Shown: positions 1 to 6,053, numbered from the stretch's first letter. The stretch is DNA of 6,053 nt from an uncultured Collinsella sp. (GCA_900549195.1 URNK01000106.1:1-6053); one strand, 5' to 3'. Made by a program: numbers and translations. Notes: generated by a model not told the origin, from the sequence alone.

Positions 1-48
1 CGAGATGAGCGCTAGTCTCGTGGGCTCGGAGATGTGTATAAGAGACAG
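1..48 (+). other. Untrimmed Illumina Nextera Read 2/i7 adapter (artefact)
   Basis: This is not genomic DNA. Bases 15-48 are the Nextera Read 2 transposase adapter, ending in the 19-bp Tn5 mosaic end (30-48). They are preceded by the last six bases of the P7 oligonucleotide (CGAGAT, 1-6) and an 8-base index (GAGCGCTA, 7-14). From memory this index is the i7 used in Nextera XT v2 N723. The genomic insert starts at 49. Any open frame running through here yields the familiar artefact peptides containing MCIRDS or SPSPRD and should be discarded. Confidence 0.98.
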
Positions 49-235
49 TCACGAACCTGTGCGACGCCACCTCGGCGCTCACCGTCGAGGGCGACCTGCC
101 CAGCTCCCTCGCGATCTCCCTGCACGAGGCCCCGCGCTCCAGCATCCTCTGGACCGTGTCCCGCTCGTGCCTCGTGAGCCTTCCGTAGGCCCTCGGGACC
201 GCCTTCTCGGAACCCTTCTTTCTCTTTCCGGACAT
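49..235 (-). CDS. IS30-family transposase, N-terminal fragment
   Basis: The first 62 codons of a transposase are present, and the gene is cut by the contig edge at base 49. The protein begins MSGKRKKGSEKAVPRAYGRL. It then shows LTRHERDTVQRMLERGAS followed by SCREIARELGRSPSTVSAE (about residues 20-56). This is the helix-turn-helix found at the N terminus of IS30-type DDE transposases, where it binds the terminal inverted repeats. The GRSPSTVS recognition helix is especially characteristic. The ATG at 235-233 is supported by a Shine-Dalgarno sequence (GGAGG, bases 241-245 read on the minus strand) five bases upstream. The catalytic DDE domain is not in the window, so activity cannot be judged. 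A different transcription factor sharing this HTH_38-type domain is the main alternative, but the basic N terminus and overall pattern favour a transposase. Confidence 0.82.
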
Positions 236-287
236 GCCGTCCTCCGATCTCCCGGGGCCGGCCGGTCCGGCCCTCAGGGTATCGGGT

Positions 288-325
288 TCCCACATTCATC
301 CGCACATGTGCGGATGAATGTGGGA
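288..325. repeat. Perfect 38-bp palindrome upstream of the transposase
   Basis: Two 19-base arms meet without a spacer between 306 and 307, and every base from 288 to 325 pairs. The core is CCGCACATGTGCGG. Position 287/326 is the first mismatch. There is no T-run on either side, so it is not a typical intrinsic terminator. It may be the IS inverted repeat abutting another inverted-repeat copy, or a palindromic insertion target. IS30 relatives are known to choose palindromic targets and to form abutted-end intermediates. Confidence 0.9.
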
Positions 326-390
326 GGTGTTCGGATAAAGTCGATAATCAAGGGCACCTTTGTGGTGGTTTTTCAGTTTGCCAACGATAT

Positions 391-418
391 GTGAACGGCC
401 AAAAAAGTCTGCTATACT
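391..418 (+). promoter_or_regulatory. Probable promoter of tRNA-Glu
   Basis: A strong -10 hexamer, TATACT (413-418), ends ten bases before the mature tRNA 5' end, so transcription would begin only a few bases ahead of the tRNA. The -35 is poor: GTGAAC at 391-396 with a 16-bp spacer matches three of six consensus bases. An A-run (401-406) lies in the spacer. The assignment rests mainly on the -10 and its position. Confidence 0.6.
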
Positions 419-428
419 CTTTCCCGCT

Positions 429-505
429 GTCCCCATCGTCTAGCGGCCAAGGACGCCACCCTTTCAAGGTGGATATCGCGGGTTCGAATCCCGCTGGGGG
501 CACCA
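429..505 (+). tRNA. tRNA-Glu (anticodon UUC)
   Basis: A complete cloverleaf with encoded CCA can be folded by eye. The acceptor stem is GTCCCCA (429-435) with TGGGGGC (495-501), including one T·G pair. The D-arm starts GTCTAGCGGCC and closes with GGAC. The anticodon stem is CCACC/GGTGG around loop CTTTCAA, giving anticodon TTC. The T-arm is GCGGG-TTCGAAT-CCCGC, followed by discriminator A and CCA (503-505). Stem pairing and invariant bases are all present, so it should be functional. A terminator follows 12 bases downstream and a promoter lies directly upstream, so it appears to be a single-gene transcript. Confidence 0.97.
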
Positions 506-575
506 TTTGAATTGAAGAGCCCGTTACCCTCGCGGTAGCGGGCTTTTTGCTACCCATGCGCCGGGATTCGAACCC
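488..575 (+). repeat. Copy 1 of an 88-bp direct repeat (tRNA-Glu 3' tail + terminator + T-arm-like tail)
   Basis: This block starts inside the T-loop of the intact tRNA-Glu. It contains a 21-bp stretch covering the tRNA 3' end and first trailing bases (488-508), then a 50-bp diverged segment with the terminator (509-558), then a 17-bp stretch CGCCGGGATTCGAACCC (559-575). The two outer stretches are identical to 677-697 and 748-764, and the middle has the same length in both copies, giving an exact offset of 189 bp. The last 17 bp, read on the minus strand, resemble a tRNA T-arm (TCGGG-TTCGAAT-CCCGG), but no complete tRNA surrounds it. Confidence 0.9.
518..548 (+). terminator. Intrinsic terminator of tRNA-Glu
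   Basis: An 11-bp stem, AGCCCGTTACC (518-528) with GGTAGCGGGCT (534-544), carries one T·G wobble. It closes a CTCGC loop and runs into five T residues (544-548). It lies directly after the tRNA and serves it. Confidence 0.9.
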
Positions 576-676
576 GACAGGGTGCGGAGCTGAGGAAACG
601 CGCAAGCGTTTTCCAGCGCAGCACGCAAGGAGCGAAGCGACGCAGCGAAAGCGGGCGGCGCCAGCCGCACGCGGAC
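576..676. other. GC-rich segment between the two repeat copies, no recognisable gene
   Basis: This 101-bp segment stands where the body of a second tRNA-Glu would be expected if the upstream unit had simply duplicated. It shows no tRNA body. It can form a hairpin, GGAAACGC (594-601) around a GCAA tetraloop with GCGTTTTCC (606-614, one bulge). A second small hairpin, GCGGC-GCCA-GCCGC, lies near its right end. It is rich in short GCGAAGCG-type repeats. Minus-strand translation gives only an arginine/cysteine-rich frame without a ribosome binding site. Its function is unknown. It could be a decayed insertion or a repetitive extragenic element. Confidence 0.45.
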
Positions 677-764
677 ATCCCGCTGGGGGCACCATTTAAA
701 TCGAGAAGCCCGTTGCCCTCGCGGCGACGGGCTTTTTTCTTCCCCAACGCCGGGATTCGAACCC
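677..764 (+). repeat. Copy 2 of the 88-bp direct repeat, with a tRNA-Glu 3'-tail remnant
   Basis: The first 21 bp repeat the 3' end of tRNA-Glu (second T-stem strand, acceptor strand, discriminator and CCA at 677-694). No tRNA body lies in front; the sequence before it reads GCGGAC rather than an intact T-loop. This is therefore a tRNA fragment and not a gene. A diverged terminator and the 17-bp T-arm-like tail (748-764) follow at the same spacing as in copy 1. The remnant could be left from a tandem tRNA duplication that lost its 5' part, or could be an attachment-site scar of an element that integrated at the tRNA 3' end. Confidence 0.88.
706..738 (+). terminator. Second intrinsic terminator (duplicated unit)
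   Basis: A 12-bp stem, AAGCCCGTTGCC (706-717) with GGCGACGGGCTT (723-734), has one T·G wobble. It closes the same CTCGC loop as the first terminator and is followed by a six-T tract (733-738). Differences from the first terminator preserve pairing. No gene directly ahead of it needs it now. Confidence 0.85.
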
Positions 765-791
765 CGAGGGCATTAAATCACACTGTCGTCC

Positions 792-1025
792 AAGGGCCTG
801 TGGGCAAAAAATAGCAAATATGAGTACTGTTACCAATTTAGTAACAGCGATTTCATGCCATCAGAAGGCGATTTAGACGCCAGGGGTCCTACGGCGGAAG
901 AATTGCAGGCGTTTATCAGCTATGTACTTGGACATATGTTGCGTAACAACCCATATATTGTAAATAGATAATGCTACAGGACTTGTGACAGTACTCATAT
1001 TTGACGTTTTTTGTCCACAACCCTT
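792..1025. repeat. About 234-bp element bounded by 41-42-bp imperfect inverted repeats
   Basis: The left arm (792-833) and the reverse complement of the right arm (985-1025) agree at most positions. They differ by a handful of substitutions and one single-base length difference near the outer end. The shared core is CAAATATGAGTACTGT, with an A-run (CAAAAAA) outside it. A small perfect hairpin, CTGTTAC/GTAACAG (827-833 with 841-847), lies at the inner edge of the left arm. The interior is AT-richer than the genes. It contains an open plus-strand stretch ending in TAA at 969-971, with an ATG at 855 but no ribosome binding site. I see no clear target-site duplication. The shape suggests a non-autonomous miniature element or a paired regulator-binding region; I do not recognise the family. 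Confidence 0.6.
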
Positions 1026-1077
1026 TATACCTAGGCAAGTCGGCGGCAAAACGGGCTTCAAAGCGTCCTTCGCAAAC

Positions 1078-1109
1078 AAAAACCGGGGCCCGCACGATGC
1101 GGACCCCGG
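1078..1109 (-). terminator. Intrinsic terminator of glnN
   Basis: Read on the minus strand, CCGGGGTCCGCA pairs with TGCGGGCCCCGG (12 bp, one T·G wobble) around a three-base loop. It is followed by five T residues (1082-1078). It begins 31 bases after the glnN stop codon. Confidence 0.93.
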
Positions 1110-1140
1110 CTCAATACCGTGACGATATGTCAGTTACGCT

Positions 1141-3228
<2,088 letters not shown>

Positions 3229-3234
3229 ACGGAA

Positions 3235-3268
3235 CTCCCTTCGTATCGGCACCGCGTGAGAAGCGGTG
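3235..3268 (-). promoter_or_regulatory. glnN ribosome binding site and leader hairpin
   Basis: On the minus strand the Shine-Dalgarno sequence GAAGGGAG (3242-3235) lies six bases before the glnN ATG and decides the start. Just upstream, CACCGC (3268-3263) and GCGGTG (3255-3250) form a perfect 6-bp stem with a 7-base loop, ending seven bases before the Shine-Dalgarno sequence. The hairpin may protect or modulate the leader. No regulatory role is shown. Confidence 0.7.
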
Positions 3269-3307
3269 TTGATTACTAACGAACGAGTCATAGCTTAGAC
3301 TCGCCGT

Positions 3308-3345
3308 GTTTCCGCGACATTACCGTTATGTTGCTGTCGCGAAAC
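3308..3345. promoter_or_regulatory. Long inverted repeat upstream of glnN, candidate operator
   Basis: GTTTCCGCGACA (3308-3319) is mirrored by TGTCGCGAAAC (3335-3345) across a 15-base spacer; one extra C is the only flaw. The repeat lies 80-117 bases upstream of the glnN start, where a promoter operator is expected. Read towards glnN, its proximal half forms GTAAT-N6-GAAAC, close to the GTnAC-N6-GAAAC box of the actinobacterial nitrogen regulator GlnR. A weaker GTAAC-N6-GATTG lies at 3361-3346. The assignment to GlnR is inference, because I cannot tell whether this organism has that regulator. Confidence 0.45.
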
Positions 3346-3464
3346 CAATCAATGAGGTTACCCTATCGAGGCGGCGTTGCCACCCTCAACAGCCAATCAA
3401 CTGCATAAATTGCAGACCTCTCCCCATGGTTTAAGGGTAGTCAATTTGGGATGGAGCTCTATTA

Positions 3465-3490
3465 ACTGGTATTTTGCATCAGATACCAGT
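3465..3490. promoter_or_regulatory. Inverted repeat in mid-intergenic region
   Basis: ACTGGTAT (3465-3472) and ATACCAGT (3483-3490) are a perfect 8-bp inverted repeat with a 10-base spacer. Each arm is about one helical turn wide, and arm centres are 18 bp apart, a shape typical of dimeric repressor sites. There is no T-run, so it is not a terminator. It lies 165 bases or more before metF and about 237 bases before glnN, so its target is unclear. Confidence 0.35.
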
Positions 3491-3605
3491 CTTTATAGTC
3501 CGTGCCTAGATTAGCCGCTCTGTTATAGAGAAAGCCGATAGCAAGGCATCTTTGATTGGTATCCTCAAATAGCGAGTGAAACTCCACCGTGGCACAGTGG
3601 TGCTG

Positions 3606-3611
3606 TAGAAT
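3606..3611 (+). promoter_or_regulatory. Possible -10 element for the metF operon
   Basis: TAGAAT at 3606-3611 matches five of six -10 consensus bases and would give a leader of about 35-40 bases. No good -35 lies 16-18 bp upstream (TCCACC in that position), so it would need an activator, or the true promoter lies elsewhere in the intergenic region. Confidence 0.35.
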
Positions 3612-3641
3612 CCTTACAACACATCACACTATTACGTATCT

Positions 3642-3648
3642 AGAGGAG
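3642..3648 (+). promoter_or_regulatory. metF ribosome binding site
   Basis: AGAGGAG lies six bases before the ATG at 3655. It fixes this ATG as the start over an in-frame ATG at 3589, which has no such site and would add 22 residues unlike the family. Confidence 0.85.
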
Positions 3649-3654
3649 CACGAT

Positions 3655-4527
3655 ATGCGCGTCGACGAGGTTTTTAAGCAGGCAGCATCCCAGGGCACCG
3701 TGCCCATTTCGTTTGAGATGTTCCCGCCCAAGGGCGAGCTGACCCTCGACACGGCTCGCGAAGTGGCAGGCAATCTGTGCAAGCTTTCGCCGAGCTTTGT
3801 CTCGGTCACCTGCTCGGCCGGCGGCTCGGGCAACGGTGCCGCCACCGCCCCCATCGCGCATATGATTACGAGCGAATTCGACACGCCCTCGGTGGCACAC
3901 CTTACCTGCGTGGGCCGGTCGCACGCCGATATCGCCGCCAAGATCGACGAGTATCGCACCGCCGGCGTGGAAAACATCCTGGCCCTGCGTGGCGATCTCC
4001 CTGCCGGCGCGACCGAGGACGACAAGCCCGCCTCGGACTACGCCTACGCCCGCGACCTCATCCCCGAGCTCGTCGACGCCGGCTTTTGCGTGGGCGCCGC
4101 AGCCTACCCCGAGGGCCACATTGCCTGTGAGGATCTCAACCTCTCGGTCGAACACCTCAAGCAAAAACAGGACGCTGGCGCGAGCTTCTTTGTGACGCAG
4201 CTCTTCTTTGATAACGAGTGCTTCTACCGTTTTCGCGAGCTTGCCGACAAGGCCGGCATCACCGTGCCCATTACCGCGGGCATCATGCCGTTTATGGGCA
4301 AGTCACAGATCAGCCGCATGGTCTTTATGTGCGGCGCGTCGCTGCCCTCCCCCGTCATCAAGATTCTCGCCAAGTACGAGAATGACTCCGAGAGCCTGCA
4401 GGCAGCTGGTGTAGATTATGCAGCCCGCCAGCTTTGCGACCTCAAGGAGCACGGCGCTGACGGCCTGCACTTGTACACTATGAACCGTCCTGCGATCGCC
4501 GCGACCATTATGGAGCGCCTGGGGTAA
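3655..4527 (+). CDS. metF: 5,10-Methylenetetrahydrofolate reductase (MetF)
   Basis: A cytoplasmic flavoenzyme that reduces 5,10-methylenetetrahydrofolate to 5-methyltetrahydrofolate, the methyl donor for methionine synthesis. At 290 residues it has normal bacterial MetF length and a single TIM-barrel domain. Visible signatures are SFEMFPPK (19-26, containing the conserved catalytic Glu), VTCSAGGS (51-58), HLTCVG (82-87), NILALRGDLP (107-116, with the Asp that influences flavin chemistry), YPEGH (151-155), SFFVTQLFFD (177-186, with the folate-contacting Gln), GIMP (209-212) and LHLYTMNR (272-279 region). All key residues of the family appear present. It is the first gene of the operon; its stop TAA shares one base with the ATG of the next gene (TAATG), so translation is probably coupled. 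No zinc-binding MetV-type partner is seen. The electron donor (NADH or another reductant) cannot be read from the sequence. Confidence 0.96.
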   Translation: MRVDEVFKQAASQGTVPISFEMFPPKGELTLDTAREVAGNLCKLSPSFVSVTCSAGGSGNGAATAPIAHMITSEFDTPSVAHLTCVGRSHADIAAKIDEYRTAGVENILALRGDLPAGATEDDKPASDYAYARDLIPELVDAGFCVGAAAYPEGHIACEDLNLSVEHLKQKQDAGASFFVTQLFFDNECFYRFRELADKAGITVPITAGIMPFMGKSQISRMVFMCGASLPSPVIKILAKYENDSESLQAAGVDYAARQLCDLKEHGADGLHLYTMNRPAIAATIMERLG

Positions 4528-5315
4528 TGGAAAAACCGCACATCGATACAACCGCTGTCGAAGTGCCGGCCGACCTTGCGTCGCCGGCGCTTTACCGTGT
4601 CGATGCTGCGCACCATCCCCGTGTCGACCGTGCCGAGATGCTGCGGTATCTGGGTTACGGCGGCCAGCAGATTGAGCCCGAGCTGTCGCAGCGTATTGAG
4701 CTTGTGGTCGAGCGCCTAGAGTTAGACATTGAGCCCCGTGGCGTGCGCCGCGTATTTGCCGTCGATGCCACGAGCGTGGACGAGCAGGGCAAGCCTTGCA
4801 TCCGTCTGGTCGGCACCAATGTTGAGCTGCGCGGTCGCGATATCTATCGACATCTTAAGGACGCCCGTATGGCTGCGCTCATGGCATGCACACTCGGCAT
4901 GGATGCTGAGCGCCGTTTGCGCACCACGGGAGCCCAACATCCCCTGGAGGGCGCCGTGCTCGACGCCGCGTGCTCCGCTTACGTGGAAGCCGCCGTTGAG
5001 CAAATGGACCAGCGGGTCAAGACGGACGCCGCCGTTCATGGGCTCGCCGGCAACTGGCGCTTTAGTCCCGGCTACGGCGACTGCCCGCTCTCGGCCCAGC
5101 GCTCGGTCGTAGCTGCGCTCAACGCCACGCGGCTCATCGGGCTTACCGTCACACCTACCAACCTGCTCATGCCCACCAAGAGCGTGACAGCGGTGATCGG
5201 TCTGTTTGACGGCGAGGTCCACGACGCCCAGAGCCGCCCCACCTGCAATATCTGCCGCATGCGCGAACACTGCCGCTTCCGCGCCGCCCACACCACCTGC
5301 TATTCCAGCCATTAG
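4527..5315 (+). CDS. Free-standing methionine synthase activation-domain protein
   Basis: A 262-residue protein related to the C-terminal activation (reactivation) domain of cobalamin-dependent MetH. That domain binds S-adenosylmethionine and supports reductive remethylation of oxidised cob(II)alamin. The family start EMLRYLGYGG lies at 37-46. The S-adenosylmethionine-binding signature RFSPGYGDCPLS (178-189) corresponds to the RxxPGYpxxP motif of MetH. The typical MPTKSVTAVIGLF lies at 215-227. The tail carries four cysteines, C240-x2-C243-x5-C249-x8-C258, which could bind an Fe-S cluster or zinc; this part is absent from the classical E. coli domain. Translation starts on the last base of the metF stop. 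There is no strong ribosome binding site in the metF end, supporting coupling. Nine bases separate its stop from metH. Separate activation subunits next to a shorter MetH are known from Thermotoga maritima and many anaerobes. The reaction is inferred from family and context. Confidence 0.9.
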   Translation: MEKPHIDTTAVEVPADLASPALYRVDAAHHPRVDRAEMLRYLGYGGQQIEPELSQRIELVVERLELDIEPRGVRRVFAVDATSVDEQGKPCIRLVGTNVELRGRDIYRHLKDARMAALMACTLGMDAERRLRTTGAQHPLEGAVLDAACSAYVEAAVEQMDQRVKTDAAVHGLAGNWRFSPGYGDCPLSAQRSVVAALNATRLIGLTVTPTNLLMPTKSVTAVIGLFDGEVHDAQSRPTCNICRMREHCRFRAAHTTCYSSH

Positions 5316-5324
5316 GAGCCCTCG

Positions 5325-6024
5325 ATGTTTACTCCGCTTATCACTCATGATTCTGACGGCACTGCATTGGCGGCACCCGTTGATGCTGCACGCCGTAATG
5401 GCGCTGCATACAAGACGCGCACAATCGACGACCTTCGCATTAAGGACGATCGCCTGCGTGCGGCCATCGAGGGCACGGGGCACCTGCTGTTCGACGGCGG
5501 CATGGGCACCATGTTGCAAGCGGCCGGCATGAAGGCCGGCGCCCTGCCCGAGTTGCTCAACTTTGAGGAGCCCCAGGTTATCACCGATATCCAACGTCAA
5601 TATGTCGAGGCCGGCTGCGACGTGATTACCGCCAACACCTTTGGCGCCAACGCCCACAAGCTCGACGGCGCCGCCACCGTGGCAGATGTCTTTGCCGCCG
5701 CTGTCGCCTGTGCCCGCGAGGCCGGCGCCCACTACGTCGCCGGCGATATCGGTCCCATCGGCGCGCTGCTTCGCCCCTTGGGTACCCTCAGCTTTGACGA
5801 GGCCTATGACCTCTTTGCCGAGGAAGTGCGCGCAGGCGTCGCCGCGGGTGTGGACCTCTTTATTATCGAGACCATGACCGACCTGGCCGAGATCAAGGCG
5901 GCGGTCCTCGCCTGCCGCGAGAACTCCGACCTGCCCGTCTTTGCCACCATGACCTTTGAGGAAGACGGCCGTACCTTCCTGGGCACGAGTCCCGAGGTCG
6001 CCGCCATCACGCTCGACGCCATCG
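5325..6024 (+). CDS. metH: Cobalamin-dependent methionine synthase (MetH), N-terminal part
   Basis: The first 233 codons of metH are present; the gene runs off the insert into adapter at 6025. The enzyme transfers the methyl group of 5-methyltetrahydrofolate through methylcobalamin to homocysteine, giving methionine. The visible portion is the homocysteine-binding TIM barrel: HLLFDGGMGTMLQ (53-65), CDVITANTFGANAHKL (98-113), AGDIGPIGALLRP (139-151), IIETMTDLAEIKAA (180-193) and FATMTFEEDGRTFLGT (206-221). The zinc-binding cysteines of this domain lie further downstream and are not reached. The ATG is supported by AGGAG (5314-5318) six bases before it, overlapping the previous stop. The barrel normally begins within about 20 residues of the start. 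Here about 52 residues precede it, rich in Asp, Arg and Ala and without a signal peptide. Because the activation domain is encoded separately upstream, the full protein is expected to lack that C-terminal domain. Confidence 0.95.
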
Positions 6025-6053
6025 CTGTCTCTTATACACATCTGACGCTGCCG
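6025..6053 (+). other. Untrimmed Illumina Nextera Read 1 adapter (artefact)
   Basis: The last 29 bases start with the reverse complement of the Tn5 mosaic end (CTGTCTCTTATACACATCT) and continue with TGACGCTGCCG, the reverse complement of the Nextera Read 1 arm. They interrupt metH artificially and are not genomic. Confidence 0.98.

Larger units (their letters stand above)
49..325 (-). mobile_element. Left end of an IS30-like insertion sequence (partial)
   Basis: The truncated transposase gene, its ribosome binding site and a perfect palindrome 53-90 bp upstream of its start are consistent with the left end of an IS30-family element. Such elements have inverted ends of roughly 20-30 bp lying a few tens of bases before the transposase start. 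GC content falls beyond 325, which fits a boundary inside or at the edge of the palindrome. The exact IS end cannot be fixed because the right end is missing. Confidence 0.5.
3229..3654. other. Divergent intergenic region between glnN and metF
   Basis: About 426 bp of lower-GC, non-coding DNA must hold the start signals of both glnN (leftward) and metF (rightward). It contains the glnN ribosome binding site and leader hairpin, a long inverted repeat at 3308-3345, short inverted repeats CTGCA/TGCAG (3401-3405 with 3411-3415) and ACTGGTAT/ATACCAGT (3465-3490), a possible metF -10 and the metF ribosome binding site. I see no small gene. I also see no S-adenosylmethionine, cobalamin or T-box leader that I can recognise. 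Confidence 0.75.

Noticed and set aside
5..394. Plus-strand open frame of 129 codons and its minus-strand counterpart (12-305)
   Set aside because: Both run through the adapter and overlap the transposase in wrong frames. Their low-complexity Arg/Gly/Pro content and adapter-derived peptides mark them as spurious.
348..747. Minus-strand open frames over the tRNA-Glu and repeat region
   Set aside because: They are translations of the antisense of tRNA-Glu and its duplicated tail (peptides like PPAGFEPAIS), a well-known annotation artefact.
855..971. 38-codon ATG frame inside the inverted-repeat-bounded element
   Set aside because: It has no ribosome binding site and no recognisable homology. 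The C-terminal part looks helical, so it is noted under the repeat, but it is not called as a gene.
873..1079. 68-codon minus-strand frame
   Set aside because: It starts with TTG in the T-tract of the glnN terminator, has no ribosome binding site and crosses the inverted-repeat arm.
326..1140. CRISPR array or defence genes in the accessory part
   Set aside because: The only repeats are the two 88-bp copies and one inverted-repeat pair; there are no regularly spaced short repeats and no cas-like or defence-like coding sequence.
3229..3291. Longer glnN start at 3291
   Set aside because: The 21 extra residues are unlike the family and the start lacks a ribosome binding site; the ATG at 3228 has a strong one.
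3589..3654. Longer metF start at 3589
   Set aside because: The extension lies over a candidate -10 and the true ribosome binding site, and does not resemble MetF N termini.
3490..3654. Possible S-adenosylmethionine, cobalamin or T-box leader before metF
   Set aside because: I could not find the conserved core sequences of these leaders, nor a terminator hairpin with T-run before metF.
4722..6041. 439-codon minus-strand open frame opposite the activation protein and metH
   Set aside because: It begins in adapter sequence and lies antisense to two clear genes; it has no family motifs.

Overview
The window is one whole assembly contig with sequencing-adapter sequence left on both ends: an Illumina Nextera Read 2/i7 adapter at 1-48 and a Read 1 adapter at 6025-6053. 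The biological insert is 49-6024. Its GC-rich, strongly codon-biased genes, the type III glutamine synthetase, and the style of the methionine genes suggest an anaerobic gut actinobacterium of the class Coriobacteriia, most like Collinsella. That assignment rests on my recognition of protein style, not on a database comparison.

Left part (49-1077), accessory and non-coding. The contig edge cuts an IS30-family transposase gene (49-235, minus strand). Upstream of it is a perfect 38-bp palindrome (288-325) that probably marks the IS end. Next come a tRNA-Glu(UUC) gene (429-505) with its own promoter and intrinsic terminator, and a second, decayed copy of the tRNA 3' tail plus terminator exactly 189 bp downstream. 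Between the two copies lies about 100 bp of unexplained GC-rich sequence. The part ends with an AT-richer element of about 234 bp (792-1025) bounded by 41-42-bp imperfect inverted repeats. I find no convincing protein gene between 236 and 1140.

Middle (1078-3654). glnN, encoding a full-length type III glutamine synthetase, is read on the minus strand and closed by a strong intrinsic terminator. It is separated from the divergent metF operon by a non-coding region of about 426 bp. That region holds a long inverted repeat close to glnN and a smaller one in mid-region, both plausible operators.

Right part (3655-6024), plus strand. Three tightly packed genes form a one-carbon/methionine operon. 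metF makes 5-methyltetrahydrofolate. A free-standing cobalamin-dependent methionine synthase activation-domain protein starts on the last base of the metF stop codon. metH, the methionine synthase, has its N-terminal homocysteine-binding domain here and is then cut by the contig end. MetF supplies the methyl donor, MetH transfers the methyl group through cobalamin to homocysteine, and the separate activation protein is expected to restore oxidised cobalamin using S-adenosylmethionine.

I do not see a new defence or mobile system. The observations most worth following are the tRNA-tail/terminator duplication, the inverted-repeat-bounded element at 792-1025, the palindrome at the IS end, and the split MetH with a four-cysteine tail on its activation protein.
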